17,733 nt of DNA from CAYQDF01 sp964416175 (GTDB lineage: Bacteria > Chloroflexota > Anaerolineae > Anaerolineales > UBA4823), in NCBI GenBank assembly GCA_964416175.1, contig CAYQDF010000063.1, positions 1 through 17,733 of the forward strand, written 5' to 3'. A model generated the notes under the pieces. That model had not been told where the DNA came from. It made no database searches and saw nothing but the letters and a program-made list of their open reading frames with translations. Shown here piece after piece: positions 1 through 7,850 of the stretch; positions within the stretch are counted from its first letter, which is position 1; every line of letters starts with the position of its first letter. The position numbers were made by a program, and so were the translations under genes.

Positions 1-68
1 GCAGGTTTCTGCCGCGCCGGACCCGCCCAACGGCTCGCTATGGAGGATACCTCAGGTAACCCTCTGTG

Positions 69-893
69 TCAATCGGACGCCTGGCTCCGCCGGCTGCCCA
101 GGACGACACCGACAATCACCGCAATGAAGATGACGATGACCAGCACCCAGACCCACCAGGGGGAGCTTCTCTCCGCTTCGATAACCGGAGTTTCACCCGG
201 GATGGGTCCCCAGGTCAGGATGTAGGAGACGATATTGTCGATCTCTTCCTCGGTCAAAGGACCGCCGTTCTCCTTTGACCAGGCTGGCATGGCAGAACCT
301 TCAACCCCGCTGACAATCACAGATTTGACGCGCAGATCAGGGCGAATTGAAGGCCAGTCGCGCGCCAGCGTCGCTCCTATCCGCCCCTCGCCGTTCTCGC
401 CATGGCAGACCGCGCAATTCGAGAGATACAGGTTGGCACCGGCGACCGGGTCGCCGGCGACGCCTGGAGGAGGCGTGAGAGGCGGCAGGGAGCGGGGAGT
501 CATCGTCGGGAAGATCCGGATCGGGCCTCCTGTTTCCCAGCTCAGGATAAAGTAGACCAGAGCGTCAATTTCTTCATCGGTCAAAGGCCCACCGTTTTCC
601 TGGCTCCAGGCGACCATTGGGGATCCGGAGACGCCGTTGGTGATGGTCTCCCTGATCCGCAGATCGGGACGGATCGAAGGCCAATCCTGGTTCAAAGTTG
701 CTCCAATCCTCCCTTGCCCGTCAGCGCCGTGGCAAACTGCGCAGTTCTCGGCGAAGAGCTGTGCGCCGAGTTCGAGCTTTTCCTCGTCGCCTTCCTCCTG
801 CGCAGAAGTTCGAGCGCTCCAGAAACCAGGCAGGATCAGGATCAAGAAGAGTACGTTAACCAGTTTGGCAGACCGAATCCTGGGGTTTATCAT
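69..893 (-). CDS. Membrane-anchored diheme cytochrome c with duplicated heme domain
   Basis: 274 aa. Residues 11-32 form a hydrophobic export signal with a plausible cleavage site around SARTSAQ. Two class I cytochrome c domains follow. The first has CAVCH at 51-55 and a likely axial Met at 93; the second has CAVCH at 160-164 and Met 202. A proline-rich linker (about 127-147) joins them. The two domains are near copies: hand alignment of 69 residues gives 48 identities, about 70%. A C-terminal membrane helix (about 246-266) followed by RR should anchor the protein with its hemes outside the membrane. It is the last gene of the Rieske/cytochrome b operon, 25 bases after the preceding cytochrome gene, with AGAAGGAA just before the ATG. 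By context it carries electrons from the quinol-oxidising core to an acceptor, replacing or supplementing cytochrome c1. Family assignment is firm; the partner is inferred. Confidence 0.9.
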   Translation of the reverse strand: MINPRIRSAKLVNVLFLILILPGFWSARTSAQEEGDEEKLELGAQLFAENCAVCHGADGQGRIGATLNQDWPSIRPDLRIRETITNGVSGSPMVAWSQENGGPLTDEEIDALVYFILSWETGGPIRIFPTMTPRSLPPLTPPPGVAGDPVAGANLYLSNCAVCHGENGEGRIGATLARDWPSIRPDLRVKSVIVSGVEGSAMPAWSKENGGPLTEEEIDNIVSYILTWGPIPGETPVIEAERSSPWWVWVLVIVIFIAVIVGVVLGSRRSQASD

Positions 894-918
894 GATTTCC
901 TTCTGGAAAATTCTCTGC

Positions 919-1737
919 CTATTGCTGTGCCAGCAGGAAAGCGATCAGGTCGCTCAGCTGCTCTGGGCTGATTAATTCGCCAAAATTCTGCGGCATGATA
1001 TTTGGCTGGAATCCCTCCACGATGTGCGCATTGGGATTCAAAATCGACTCACGCAGATAGTCTTCAGCGGACTGGTCCGGGACCCGCGTCCCGGCGACCG
1101 ACCCGACCTGGCTCAGGTTAGGACCGACGATGCCCGCGCTGATCCCTTCAATCGTGTGGCAGCCTCCGCAACCGCGTTCGTTGTAGACAATCAACCCGCG
1201 CGCGACTGGATCCTCTGCCTCCTCAGGCCTCGGCGTGGGCGTCGGAAGCTCTTCGATGACCACCTCGCCGAGTGCTGTGGATTCCCAGTTCATAATGAAC
1301 TGGGCGATATCGCGAATCTGGTCGAGGCGCAACGGCCCGCCGTATTCCTCCGACCAGGGCGGCATGGCTGGTTCGCCCAGAGGGGTATTGCCGGCGTACT
1401 GGTCGGGACGGGTGGAGACAAGCCTCCCACCGGCAACTGTAGAGATGATGTAATCTTCCAGGCTACCGCTCCACCTCACTTCCTCGAGCCGGTTGGTGAA
1501 GAAGTGTGCATCGTTCAGGGGCGGACACAAGCCGGGAATCCCCTCTCCCTTCAAACCGTGACAGCCACTGCAGTTGCTCTCGAACAATCCGGCGCCTACT
1601 TCAATGGCCTGAGCTTTCTGTTCTTCTTCAGCCCGGGCCATGCGAGCGGGTTCATTCAAGCCGTAGATGATTAATACGACCGACGTGACCGCAACCAAAA
1701 CCGCGCCAAATGTTATCTCGAAGTTAAATCGCGACAT
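919..1737 (-). CDS. Membrane-anchored diheme cytochrome c, operon partner of cytochrome b
   Basis: 272 aa from the ATG at 1737. One N-terminal membrane helix (about 9-26) serves as anchor. Heme motifs are CSGCH at 56-60, with Met 125 in AMPPWSE as likely sixth ligand, and CGGCH at 190-194, with Met 248 in IMPQNFG. A proline/threonine/glutamate linker (about 163-178) separates the domains. Unlike the next gene, the two domains are not near copies. The frame stays open to a TTG at 1758, but the ATG places the hydrophobic helix at the usual position and there is no Shine-Dalgarno before the TTG. It lies 33 bases after cytochrome b. The likely role is acceptor of electrons from the Rieske protein, in place of cytochrome c1 or f. 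The domain call is certain; the role is inferred from the operon. Confidence 0.9.
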   Translation of the reverse strand: MSRFNFEITFGAVLVAVTSVVLIIYGLNEPARMARAEEEQKAQAIEVGAGLFESNCSGCHGLKGEGIPGLCPPLNDAHFFTNRLEEVRWSGSLEDYIISTVAGGRLVSTRPDQYAGNTPLGEPAMPPWSEEYGGPLRLDQIRDIAQFIMNWESTALGEVVIEELPTPTPRPEEAEDPVARGLIVYNERGCGGCHTIEGISAGIVGPNLSQVGSVAGTRVPDQSAEDYLRESILNPNAHIVEGFQPNIMPQNFGELISPEQLSDLIAFLLAQQ

Positions 1738-1770
1738 GAGTTTTCCATTGCCCTCCAACCATCTTGGGGT

Positions 1771-3354
1771 TCATTCTCCCCCATGGTTCTTGTGGATGTA
1801 GATGTGGCGGAAATATTCCCGGCGTTCACCCGATTCCTGATCGTCCCAGAGGATGCGCATGGTCACTTTCTTTAGGTTCTCCTGCCAGTCCTCGATTACC
1901 ATGATGGCTTCTCCATTGGGCAGGTCCTGAGATTCAATTGCAGCATTCAATCTTCCTGTGTAGATCTCAAAGAATTCCTCAAGCTTCGGGCACCCGAAAT
2001 CCAGGTCCGGACACAGGTTTTCAGGGGAGGTCTCGTTCGCGATGTAGATTCCGATCTGGAGCTGGTCGTATGGGATCTCCCGCAGCGGACCCACCCCCTC
2101 CTCAGGAGCCATATCCTGGACGATGCGGGTTGCAGCTGGGCTCTCGATCCCATAGACGGGGAGACCCATGTAGCTCAATAGAATCAGCGTCAACACGAAA
2201 AGGACGCCGATAGCGACTGCAACCGGGCGCCGGACAAACAGCCGGCTGGGATTGCGGTCGATATAAGGAATTGCGAACAAGAGCACGACCAGCATGCTGG
2301 GAAGGATCACTCCCATCAAGGATTTATCGCCGAGCTTCAACATCCCTTGGAGCCACCAGAAATACCAGGGAGCTTTCGTGTCGAGGGGGGTTTGCTGAGG
2401 GTTCGCGATGTGCTCAAGGGGCGCACCGGCATAGAAAAAGATCGTCACCACTAACAGGATGAATAGTCCCAGGACGGTCAGATAGATTTCGTGGGAGAAC
2501 AGGTCAGGCAGGTAATCCTGGCGCGACTTGACCTCTTTTTCAACCTCCTTCGGTAAGCTTATTTCATCGTATCTGGCGGGGAGAGAAATCCCGTGTTCCC
2601 GGGCGACTTTGTAATAGTGAATGCTGATTACAAGGATAGCAACCAGGGGCAGCAAGATAACGTGGAGTAAGTACGCCCGCAGGAGACCGCCTGCGCCGAT
2701 GTCGGGAGCTCCCCTCAGCAGGAGGTTGACCTCGTTACCGCCGATCGGCGCAGCCTCAGCCATGCTGGTGCCGATGGTCACCGCCCAGTATGCCAGCTGG
2801 TCCCAGGGAAGCAGGTATCCGAAGAAGCTCAGGAACAGAGTGACGCCCAGCAAGACCACGCCCGTCAGCCATGTGAAAGAGCGATCTTTCTTGTAGGAAC
2901 CGGTGAAGTAGGTCCGCAGCATGTGGAGAAATGTGAAGATCACCATGGCTTCGGCGCCCAGCCTGTGCAGGTCTCGCATCAGGTTGCCGAACGGCACCTC
3001 ACTCATGATCTGGAGTATCGACTGGTAGGCCGCATCCGGAGTGGGGACATAATAGATCATCAAAATCACGCCGGTGATAAGTTCAACCATGAAAAAGAAC
3101 ATGGTGAAGAAACCCAACCGGAAAGTGTGCGAGAGAATCGTGCTGCCTTTCTGGTAATAGCGGGGACGGATATGAAAGAGGAAGCTGGTGGTGTGGACTT
3201 TGTAGCGTGGGTTGGGTTTTTCAACCGGGGGGTCGCCGCGCAGCACGTTTCGCAGTTCATCGATCCCCAGTCCAGCGGTGATGGCGCGCACCCGGTTGTC
3301 GAGTGCCACTGCTAATTTCTGGCGGAGGTCCTGGAAATTAATTGCTTTAAGCAT
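1771..3354 (-). CDS. Cytochrome b of a bc/b6f-type complex (b6 plus subunit IV fused), with C-terminal extension
   Basis: 527 aa. This is the membrane quinol-oxidising subunit. The heme-b ligands are visible as H130 (DLHR), H144 (FLHM), H231 (LLHV) and H246 (SIHY). Spacing is 14 in the first helix and 15 in the second; the 15 is the b6f-type value (bc1 has 14). LLPWDQ at 181-186 is the usual conserved segment. A subunit-IV-like half follows with three further helices (about 291-308, 347-364, 378-399), so about seven in all. At the Qo site the PEWY position reads APWY (328-331), so the usual acidic residue is missing. The last 125 or so residues (about 402-527) are hydrophilic and contain two cysteines (NLCPDLDFGCP); I do not recognise this domain. 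The gene follows the Rieske gene by 38 bases. Certain as cytochrome b; the extension is of unknown function. Confidence 0.95.
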   Translation of the reverse strand: MLKAINFQDLRQKLAVALDNRVRAITAGLGIDELRNVLRGDPPVEKPNPRYKVHTTSFLFHIRPRYYQKGSTILSHTFRLGFFTMFFFMVELITGVILMIYYVPTPDAAYQSILQIMSEVPFGNLMRDLHRLGAEAMVIFTFLHMLRTYFTGSYKKDRSFTWLTGVVLLGVTLFLSFFGYLLPWDQLAYWAVTIGTSMAEAAPIGGNEVNLLLRGAPDIGAGGLLRAYLLHVILLPLVAILVISIHYYKVAREHGISLPARYDEISLPKEVEKEVKSRQDYLPDLFSHEIYLTVLGLFILLVVTIFFYAGAPLEHIANPQQTPLDTKAPWYFWWLQGMLKLGDKSLMGVILPSMLVVLLFAIPYIDRNPSRLFVRRPVAVAIGVLFVLTLILLSYMGLPVYGIESPAATRIVQDMAPEEGVGPLREIPYDQLQIGIYIANETSPENLCPDLDFGCPKLEEFFEIYTGRLNAAIESQDLPNGEAIMVIEDWQENLKKVTMRILWDDQESGERREYFRHIYIHKNHGGE

Positions 3355-3392
3355 ATCGCTGGCCCTTAATTATTGGAGTGATGGTGTGCACA

Positions 3393-3944
3393 TCAAGCGT
3401 GGCGTTCGCCCTGGATCCGTGTTCCGGTGCTTACGACGATGACTGCATCAGGATCGTCGGGGAGCTGGAGCGGTCCTCCCGAATCGGGATCGGTCTCTGC
3501 AAGCACCTGACCATCGGGCGACTCGATCCGCACCACGAACCGGTCCAGATTGCGCGGCGCGGGACCGGTGATGTAAGTCCCATCTTTCTGGAACTGAGAG
3601 CCGTGGCAGGGACAGATGAACTTGACCTCTTGTGTATTCCAATTGTAAAGGCAGCCCAGGTGCGTGCAGACTTTGTACAGGGCCAGCACGCCTTGTTCAG
3701 TGTTGCTTAACCAAAGTTTGACTTTTGGATAATTCGCTGGAGGGGCGTCCGGCTTCGGCAGGTCGCTGACTTTTCCAATCGTGAAATCGCCTCCGAATTC
3801 GCCCTCTTTAAACCGTGGGAGTGAAAACAGATAGGTCACTCCTGCTGTCGTGAATGTAAAAAAACCGATCGAAACTAACCAGGCAAAGTTTAAGAATTCC
3901 CGCCGGTTAATCGGTTTCTTCGCGAATGCTCCCTCAACGGACAT
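3393..3944 (-). CDS. Rieske [2Fe-2S] iron-sulfur protein
   Basis: 183 aa from the ATG at 3944, chosen because GAGAGGAG lies just upstream. The open frame continues to 4028, but that would run across the promoter. NRREFLNF (13-20) followed by a hydrophobic helix (about 19-41) is a Tat-type signal/anchor. The cluster motifs are CTHLGC (93-98) and CPCHGS (111-116): C93, H95, C111 and H114 bind the cluster and C98-C113 form the usual disulfide. GPAPRNL (128-134) is the conserved loop near the cluster. The protein takes an electron from quinol at the Qo site of cytochrome b and passes it to cytochrome c. First gene of the four-gene operon running toward position 1. Confidence 0.96.
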   Translation of the reverse strand: MSVEGAFAKKPINRREFLNFAWLVSIGFFTFTTAGVTYLFSLPRFKEGEFGGDFTIGKVSDLPKPDAPPANYPKVKLWLSNTEQGVLALYKVCTHLGCLYNWNTQEVKFICPCHGSQFQKDGTYITGPAPRNLDRFVVRIESPDGQVLAETDPDSGGPLQLPDDPDAVIVVSTGTRIQGERHA

Positions 3945-3999
3945 CAAGGTTCTCCTCTCATCGGCGTTGTGATCGATAGAATCCCCTATACCTTTGTGG

Positions 4000-4028
4000 A
4001 TTGTAGCACAATGACCCTGAGTAAACAA
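4000..4028 (-). promoter_or_regulatory. Promoter of the Rieske/cytochrome b/c operon
   Basis: On the minus strand TTGTTT (4028-4023) is followed by a 17-base spacer and TACAAT (4005-4000), with TGC directly before the -10, giving an extended -10 (TGnTACAAT). The predicted start near 3993 leaves a 5' UTR of about 50 bases ending in the Shine-Dalgarno of the Rieske gene. The -35 matches the consensus only at TTG. Confidence 0.6.
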
Positions 4029-4159
4029 GACGAATAGGGTCTAAATGGTAGACCCAAGCGATGGACAGTTTACCAAAGTTGCGAGGACTCATCCATCCAT
4101 ACGACGTTGAATTGAGATGGTGATTTCGAAGATCCAAAAGGATGATTCCGGCCTCACCC

Positions 4160-4168
4160 TGGTAAAAT
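4160..4168 (+). promoter_or_regulatory. Extended -10 upstream of the small membrane protein gene
   Basis: TGGTAAAAT fits an extended -10 (TGn plus TAAAAT). There is no clear -35. A start near 4175 would give a leader of about 46 bases before the ATG at 4221. Confidence 0.45.
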
Positions 4169-4220
4169 TTACGGGGGGACTTTAAGATTGTTGTGGAATC
4201 CGATTGATTAGGAGGGACCC

Positions 4221-4589
4221 ATGGGTCTGAACGAGATCCACGCCAGCCTGGCAAACACAGCCCTGCTGTTCTGCGCTGCCATGACAATTTGGGGCTTCTG
4301 GCGGTTTTTCCGGAGGCAAGGACTGTCGAGCAGTTTCTGGGGGGCGGCAATTGTCGCTGAGCTGCTCATTCTGGTCCAGGGGGCGCTCGGAGTGGTTCTC
4401 TGGTTTGCAGGTAACCGGCCTCTCAGGGGAGGCATCCACTGGCTGTATGGCGCGGCGTTGGCTCTGGCAATCCCCCTGGTGTACACGTACACAAAGGGCA
4501 GGCAGGATCGCCCGGATATGCTGCTCTACGCAGTCGGCTTCCTGATCATGGTCGGTCTTGTGCTGCGGGCGATGGTAACTGGGAGTTGA
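4221..4589 (+). CDS. Small four-helix integral membrane protein, possibly heme-related
   Basis: 122 aa with four predicted membrane helices at about 8-27, 38-62, 72-90 and 101-117. AGGAGGG sits just before the ATG, so the start is well supported. H7 lies at the mouth of helix 1 and H73 at the start of helix 3, and helix 2 contains VQGALGVV. The layout of a four-helix bundle with His in helices 1 and 3 and a Q-x-x-LG segment recalls one half of heme A synthase (CtaA/Cox15), but I cannot show homology by eye. It is divergent from the Rieske/cytochrome b operon and convergent with tRNA-Ser. Real gene with good confidence; function unknown, with a link to heme or respiration as a guess from context. 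Confidence 0.8.
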   Translation: MGLNEIHASLANTALLFCAAMTIWGFWRFFRRQGLSSSFWGAAIVAELLILVQGALGVVLWFAGNRPLRGGIHWLYGAALALAIPLVYTYTKGRQDRPDMLLYAVGFLIMVGLVLRAMVTGS

Positions 4590-4611
4590 ACCCCCTCCTT
4601 GAGAAAAAACA

Positions 4612-4699
<88 letters not shown>

Positions 4700-4726
4700 A
4701 GTTGGAATATCCAGTTGGCGAGCGAA

Positions 4727-4735
4727 ATTATACCA
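4727..4735 (-). promoter_or_regulatory. Extended -10 promoter of tRNA-Ser
   Basis: On the minus strand TGGTATAAT is a perfect extended -10 (TGn plus TATAAT). The start would fall near 4720, about 20 bases before the mature 5' end at 4699. No good -35 is visible, as is common for extended -10 promoters. It sits in the 55-base gap after the beta-glycosidase gene. Confidence 0.65.
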
Positions 4736-4754
4736 CAGGGCGGAATCCGGGCAT

Positions 4755-6083
4755 TTAACCCGGGAACAACTCGGAGAAGATTTCAGGTGCGTATCTTTCT
4801 ACCATCTCCGAGGAGATCCCATTTTCCTGGCAGATCTCGGCGTATAGGTCAGCGCTCGGCCGCTTGCGGCGGACCTGCGTGGCCGGATCGAGCTCCCACA
4901 ACCCGAACCGTTGGGTCCAGCCGCGCTCCCATTCGAAATTATCGACCAGGGACCACCAGAGGTACCCTTCGACGGGCCAGTTAAAGTTCACCGCCCGCCA
5001 GACCTGGTGGATGTGGCCGATCATATACTTTGGACGGAGGGTATCCTGAGAGTCTTCCACACCGTTTTCGGTGATGAGGATGGGAATCCTGAATTTTCGA
5101 GCCCAGCGGATTGCCTCGAACAAGCCTTCCGGTTCGTTGGCTATCCACCCGTTCTCGCTGAGTTCCGCCCCAGGTCGAAAATGCTGGTCCGTAAACAGTT
5201 TCCTTGGTTTCATAAGGTTGAACGAGACGAGCTCGCGGGTGTAATAATTGATCCCGAGAAAATCCTGCGTCCCCCTGGCTTCCGGGATCCGTTTCGAGTA
5301 GAACGCGAGGGACAGGCGGCCGGATAACAGAGCTCTCGGGATGATCTTGTTCAAAATGAGCGATTGCAAGTTGTTCATCATCCGGTCCGGGGGGAACCAG
5401 GCCCTGGCCGGCAGCGAGCTGCGATAATGGTGAGCGAGCCCGACCCTGGCGGCTGGTTGGAGGCTGTGGATCGCGGCATAGGCAGCCGCGTGGGCGCGGA
5501 GGATGTTCTCCACTACCCTGCCCGAAGAAAGGAGACTCTTCTTCCCCGGCGGCCAGATCCCGAGCCAGTGTCCGAGCAGCGCGTACAGGTTCGGCTCATT
5601 GAACGTGATCCATGTTTTCGCGTATTCGCGAAGCGCCTCGACAACCTTTTGTGTGAACTTTTCGAAATGCGCTGCAATCTGAGGGTTTTCCCAGCCGCCT
5701 GATTCTTCCACCCAGAGCGGGTTGGTGAAATGGTGAAGCGTAACCAGCGGGGTTAACCCGCGTTCCCGCAGCCCACGCACCATTTCACGGTAGTAGTCCA
5801 GAGCGTATTCATCCCAACGATTGGGAGCGGGCTGGATCCGGCTCCATTCGATCGACAGGCGGTGGGCGGTGTTTCCCAGTTCCGCCGCCCGATCAAAATC
5901 CTCCCGCCAGCGCCCTCCCCACCAATCGCACGCGAGACCCGAAGTGTGGCCTTCGGCGATATGACCGACTTGCTGTTCCCAGACCCACCAGCTATTGTTG
6001 GCATTGTTGCCCTCGACCTGGTGCGACGATGTGGCAGTCCCCCAGATAAAACCGCGTGGAAAGTGGAAGGTGGCTTGAGGCAT
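4755..6083 (-). CDS. Glycoside hydrolase family 1 beta-glycosidase (beta-glucosidase-like)
   Basis: 442 aa, the normal length for GH1. It hydrolyses beta-linked glucosides or galactosides with retention of configuration. Visible signatures are the N-terminal FIWGTATSSHQVEG with Q22 for sugar binding, H118 in LHHF, the acid/base E163 in TFNEPN, the nucleophile E339 in ITENG, and WWSLVDNFEWERG in the C-terminal part, where the glycone-binding W and E sit. No signal peptide is seen, so the enzyme should be cytoplasmic. The start has GGAG six bases upstream and a near-consensus promoter at 6126-6154. It stands alone: no sugar transporter or regulator lies beside it, so the substrate cannot be told from context. 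Confidence 0.95.
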   Translation of the reverse strand: MPQATFHFPRGFIWGTATSSHQVEGNNANNSWWVWEQQVGHIAEGHTSGLACDWWGGRWREDFDRAAELGNTAHRLSIEWSRIQPAPNRWDEYALDYYREMVRGLRERGLTPLVTLHHFTNPLWVEESGGWENPQIAAHFEKFTQKVVEALREYAKTWITFNEPNLYALLGHWLGIWPPGKKSLLSSGRVVENILRAHAAAYAAIHSLQPAARVGLAHHYRSSLPARAWFPPDRMMNNLQSLILNKIIPRALLSGRLSLAFYSKRIPEARGTQDFLGINYYTRELVSFNLMKPRKLFTDQHFRPGAELSENGWIANEPEGLFEAIRWARKFRIPILITENGVEDSQDTLRPKYMIGHIHQVWRAVNFNWPVEGYLWWSLVDNFEWERGWTQRFGLWELDPATQVRRKRPSADLYAEICQENGISSEMVERYAPEIFSELFPG

Positions 6084-6125
6084 GCTGGCTCCGGTTAACT
6101 TGGTTTTTATCTGTCGAACCCGGAT

Positions 6126-6154
6126 ATTTTAGCCAGTCTGGGCATTATTGGCAA
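6126..6154 (-). promoter_or_regulatory. Promoter of the GH1 gene
   Basis: On the minus strand TTGCCA (6154-6149, 5 of 6 consensus bases), a 17-base spacer and TAAAAT (6131-6126, 5 of 6). The start would be near 6118, leaving about 35 bases of leader. Confidence 0.65.
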
Positions 6155-6192
6155 ATTTGGGAGAAAAATCACGATCGAATCAAATGACTTAA

Positions 6193-6201
6193 TGGTAAAT
6201 T
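6193..6201 (+). promoter_or_regulatory. Extended -10 placed for a leaderless thiolase message
   Basis: TGGTAAATT resembles the TGnTAWAAT elements elsewhere in the window. It ends six bases before the thiolase ATG (6208), so the predicted transcript start falls on or next to the start codon. There is no -35 of note and no Shine-Dalgarno before the ATG. Confidence 0.4.
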
Positions 6202-6207
6202 TAACGC

Positions 6208-7341
6208 ATGAATGAGGTCTACATCATCGCTGCAGTAAGAACCCCGGTTGGGATTGGGAAACCCACCGGCGCGCTGGCGCCGATCGCGCCCGTGGATCTG
6301 GGCGCACAGGTCATGCGCGAAGCTGTTTGCCGGGCCGGGGTGGACCCGGGAGCAGTCCAGGACGTGGTATGGGGCTGTGTGACCCCGATAGGCGACCAGG
6401 GAGCCAACCTGGCGCGGCTCTCGGCCCTCAAGGCCGGGTTCCCGGTGGAGGTGCCGGCCGTCACACTGAACCGGATGTGCGGCTCAAGCCAGCAGGCAGT
6501 GCATTTCGCTGCCCAGGCGATCCTGGCAGGCGACATGGACCTGGTCCTCGCTGGAGGGACCGAGATGATGTCGCACCAGCCGATCGGATCGGACTGGCCC
6601 TCCGAATGGCCGTTAGACTTCCCATACAAACTCGTCCACCAGGGCATCAGCGCGGAGTTGATGGCTGAGAAGTGGGGGTTATCGAGGGAGGAGCTGGACG
6701 ATTTTGGGTACCAAAGCCACCTGCGGGCCATGATCGCCATCCAAAACGAGCGCTTTTCGAGCCAGATCCTGCCGATTACCCGCCCGGATGGAGTGACTGT
6801 CGTCCAGGACCAGGGCGTTCGCATCCCGCCCGACCGGGAGAAGATGCGCGGGCTGCCGCCGGTCTTCAAGCCGGACGGCGTGATCACTGCAGGGAATTCT
6901 AGCCAGGTGAGCGATGCGGCGGCTGCCCTGGTAATCGCTTCGCCGCGGGCTGTCGGTCAGCATAACCTGATTCCCAGAGCCAGGTTCCTGAGCCGGGTGG
7001 TTGTCGGCTCCGATCCGGTGCTCATGTTGGATGGTCCGATCCCGGCTACGAAAAAGGCGTTGAAGATCGCGGGGTTGAAGTTAGAAGATATCGACTTGAT
7101 CGAGATAAATGAAGCGTTTGCCTCGGTCGTCCTCGCCTGGGAGCGAGAGGTCCATCCCGACATGGAACGCGTGAATCCCAACGGGGGGGCGATCGCCCTG
7201 GGACACCCACTCGGCGCAACCGGCGCCGTCCTGATGACCAAGCTGCTTTACGAGCTCGAACGGACAGGCGGCAGATTTGGGTTGCAGACCATGTGCATCG
7301 GGCACGGGATGGCGACGGCGACCATCCTCGAAAGGCTGTGA
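6208..7341 (+). CDS. Thiolase family protein (acetyl-CoA acetyltransferase type)
   Basis: 377 aa. Thiolases condense two acyl-CoA molecules or cleave 3-ketoacyl-CoA. The nucleophilic Cys is C91 in NRMCGSSQQA, the catalytic His is H333 in GHPLGATGA, and the second Cys is C363 in CIGHGMATA; NEAF is at 301-304. All catalytic residues are present. The length is slightly under the usual 390 or so. No Shine-Dalgarno precedes the ATG; an extended -10-like TGGTAAATT ends six bases upstream, so translation may be leaderless. The stop TGA overlaps the folK ATG by one base, which suggests co-transcription and coupling, although no metabolic link between the two is known to me. Substrate specificity (acetoacetyl-CoA or longer) cannot be read from sequence. 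Confidence 0.94.
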   Translation: MNEVYIIAAVRTPVGIGKPTGALAPIAPVDLGAQVMREAVCRAGVDPGAVQDVVWGCVTPIGDQGANLARLSALKAGFPVEVPAVTLNRMCGSSQQAVHFAAQAILAGDMDLVLAGGTEMMSHQPIGSDWPSEWPLDFPYKLVHQGISAELMAEKWGLSREELDDFGYQSHLRAMIAIQNERFSSQILPITRPDGVTVVQDQGVRIPPDREKMRGLPPVFKPDGVITAGNSSQVSDAAAALVIASPRAVGQHNLIPRARFLSRVVVGSDPVLMLDGPIPATKKALKIAGLKLEDIDLIEINEAFASVVLAWEREVHPDMERVNPNGGAIALGHPLGATGAVLMTKLLYELERTGGRFGLQTMCIGHGMATATILERL

Positions 7342-7847
7342 TGCGCCACGCAGTGTTTATTGCCCTTGGTTCTAACCTCGGGGACCGCCTCGCCAACTTG
7401 AGATCGGCGATAGACGCGATGCCCCCGGATGTGATCCCGACAGATTGTTCGCCGGTATACGAGACCCCACCTTGGGGATACCAGGATCAACCACGCTTCT
7501 TAAACCAGGTGGTCCGAGCTGAGACGGATCTGTCTCCATCAGAACTGCTGGACCACCTGAAGAAAATCGAAGCCCAACTCGGCCGGCAAGAGACGTTCCG
7601 TTATGGTCCCAGGGTGATCGACCTGGACATCATCTTTTATGATAACGAAGTGATCCACTCGCCGCCGCTGAACATCCCTCACCGCGAAGTAGACAGTCGG
7701 GCGTTTGTTTTACTTCCCCTGGCACAGCTGGCACCACGGATGCGCCATCCGGTATCCAATCTGACCGTGGAAGAGATGCTGGCCAGGGTCGATCACGAGG
7801 ACATTACGTGGTTCAGTCCGGGGGGATGCAGTCAAGAACCCGGATAA
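7341..7847 (+). CDS. folK: 2-amino-4-hydroxy-6-hydroxymethyldihydropteridine pyrophosphokinase
   Basis: 168 aa from the ATG at 7341, which overlaps the thiolase stop (ATGA type). The enzyme transfers pyrophosphate from ATP to hydroxymethyldihydropterin, making the substrate of FolP. Typical segments are the N-terminal IALGSNLGDR (7-16), ETPPWGYQDQPRFLN (41-55), YGPRVIDLDIIFYDN (88-102) with the Mg-binding D95 and D97, and IPHREVDSRAFVLLPL (112-127). The frame is open further upstream inside the thiolase gene, but conservation begins at this ATG. It is a stand-alone FolK, not fused to FolB or FolP. FolP is encoded one gene further on. Confidence 0.95.
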   Translation: MRHAVFIALGSNLGDRLANLRSAIDAMPPDVIPTDCSPVYETPPWGYQDQPRFLNQVVRAETDLSPSELLDHLKKIEAQLGRQETFRYGPRVIDLDIIFYDNEVIHSPPLNIPHREVDSRAFVLLPLAQLAPRMRHPVSNLTVEEMLARVDHEDITWFSPGGCSQEPG

Positions 7848-7850
7848 TTT

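Noticed and set aside
1..68. Possible start of a fifth operon gene or a terminator beyond the last cytochrome gene.
   Set aside because: No ATG with a ribosome site on the minus strand and only short GC-rich repeats without a T tract; too little sequence to judge.
1738..1758. TTG start at 1758 for the first diheme cytochrome c.
   Set aside because: No ribosome site before it, and the ATG at 1737 gives a normal N-terminal membrane anchor.
3945..4028. Longer Rieske frame starting at 4028.
   Set aside because: The added residues are not Rieske-like, the region contains the likely promoter, and the ATG at 3944 has a strong Shine-Dalgarno.
4208..4492. Overlapping minus-strand frames (3958-4350, 4182-4439, 4208-4492) opposite the small membrane protein.
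   Set aside because: Compositionally shadow-like with no ribosome sites; the plus-strand frame has AGGAGGG and clear membrane helices.
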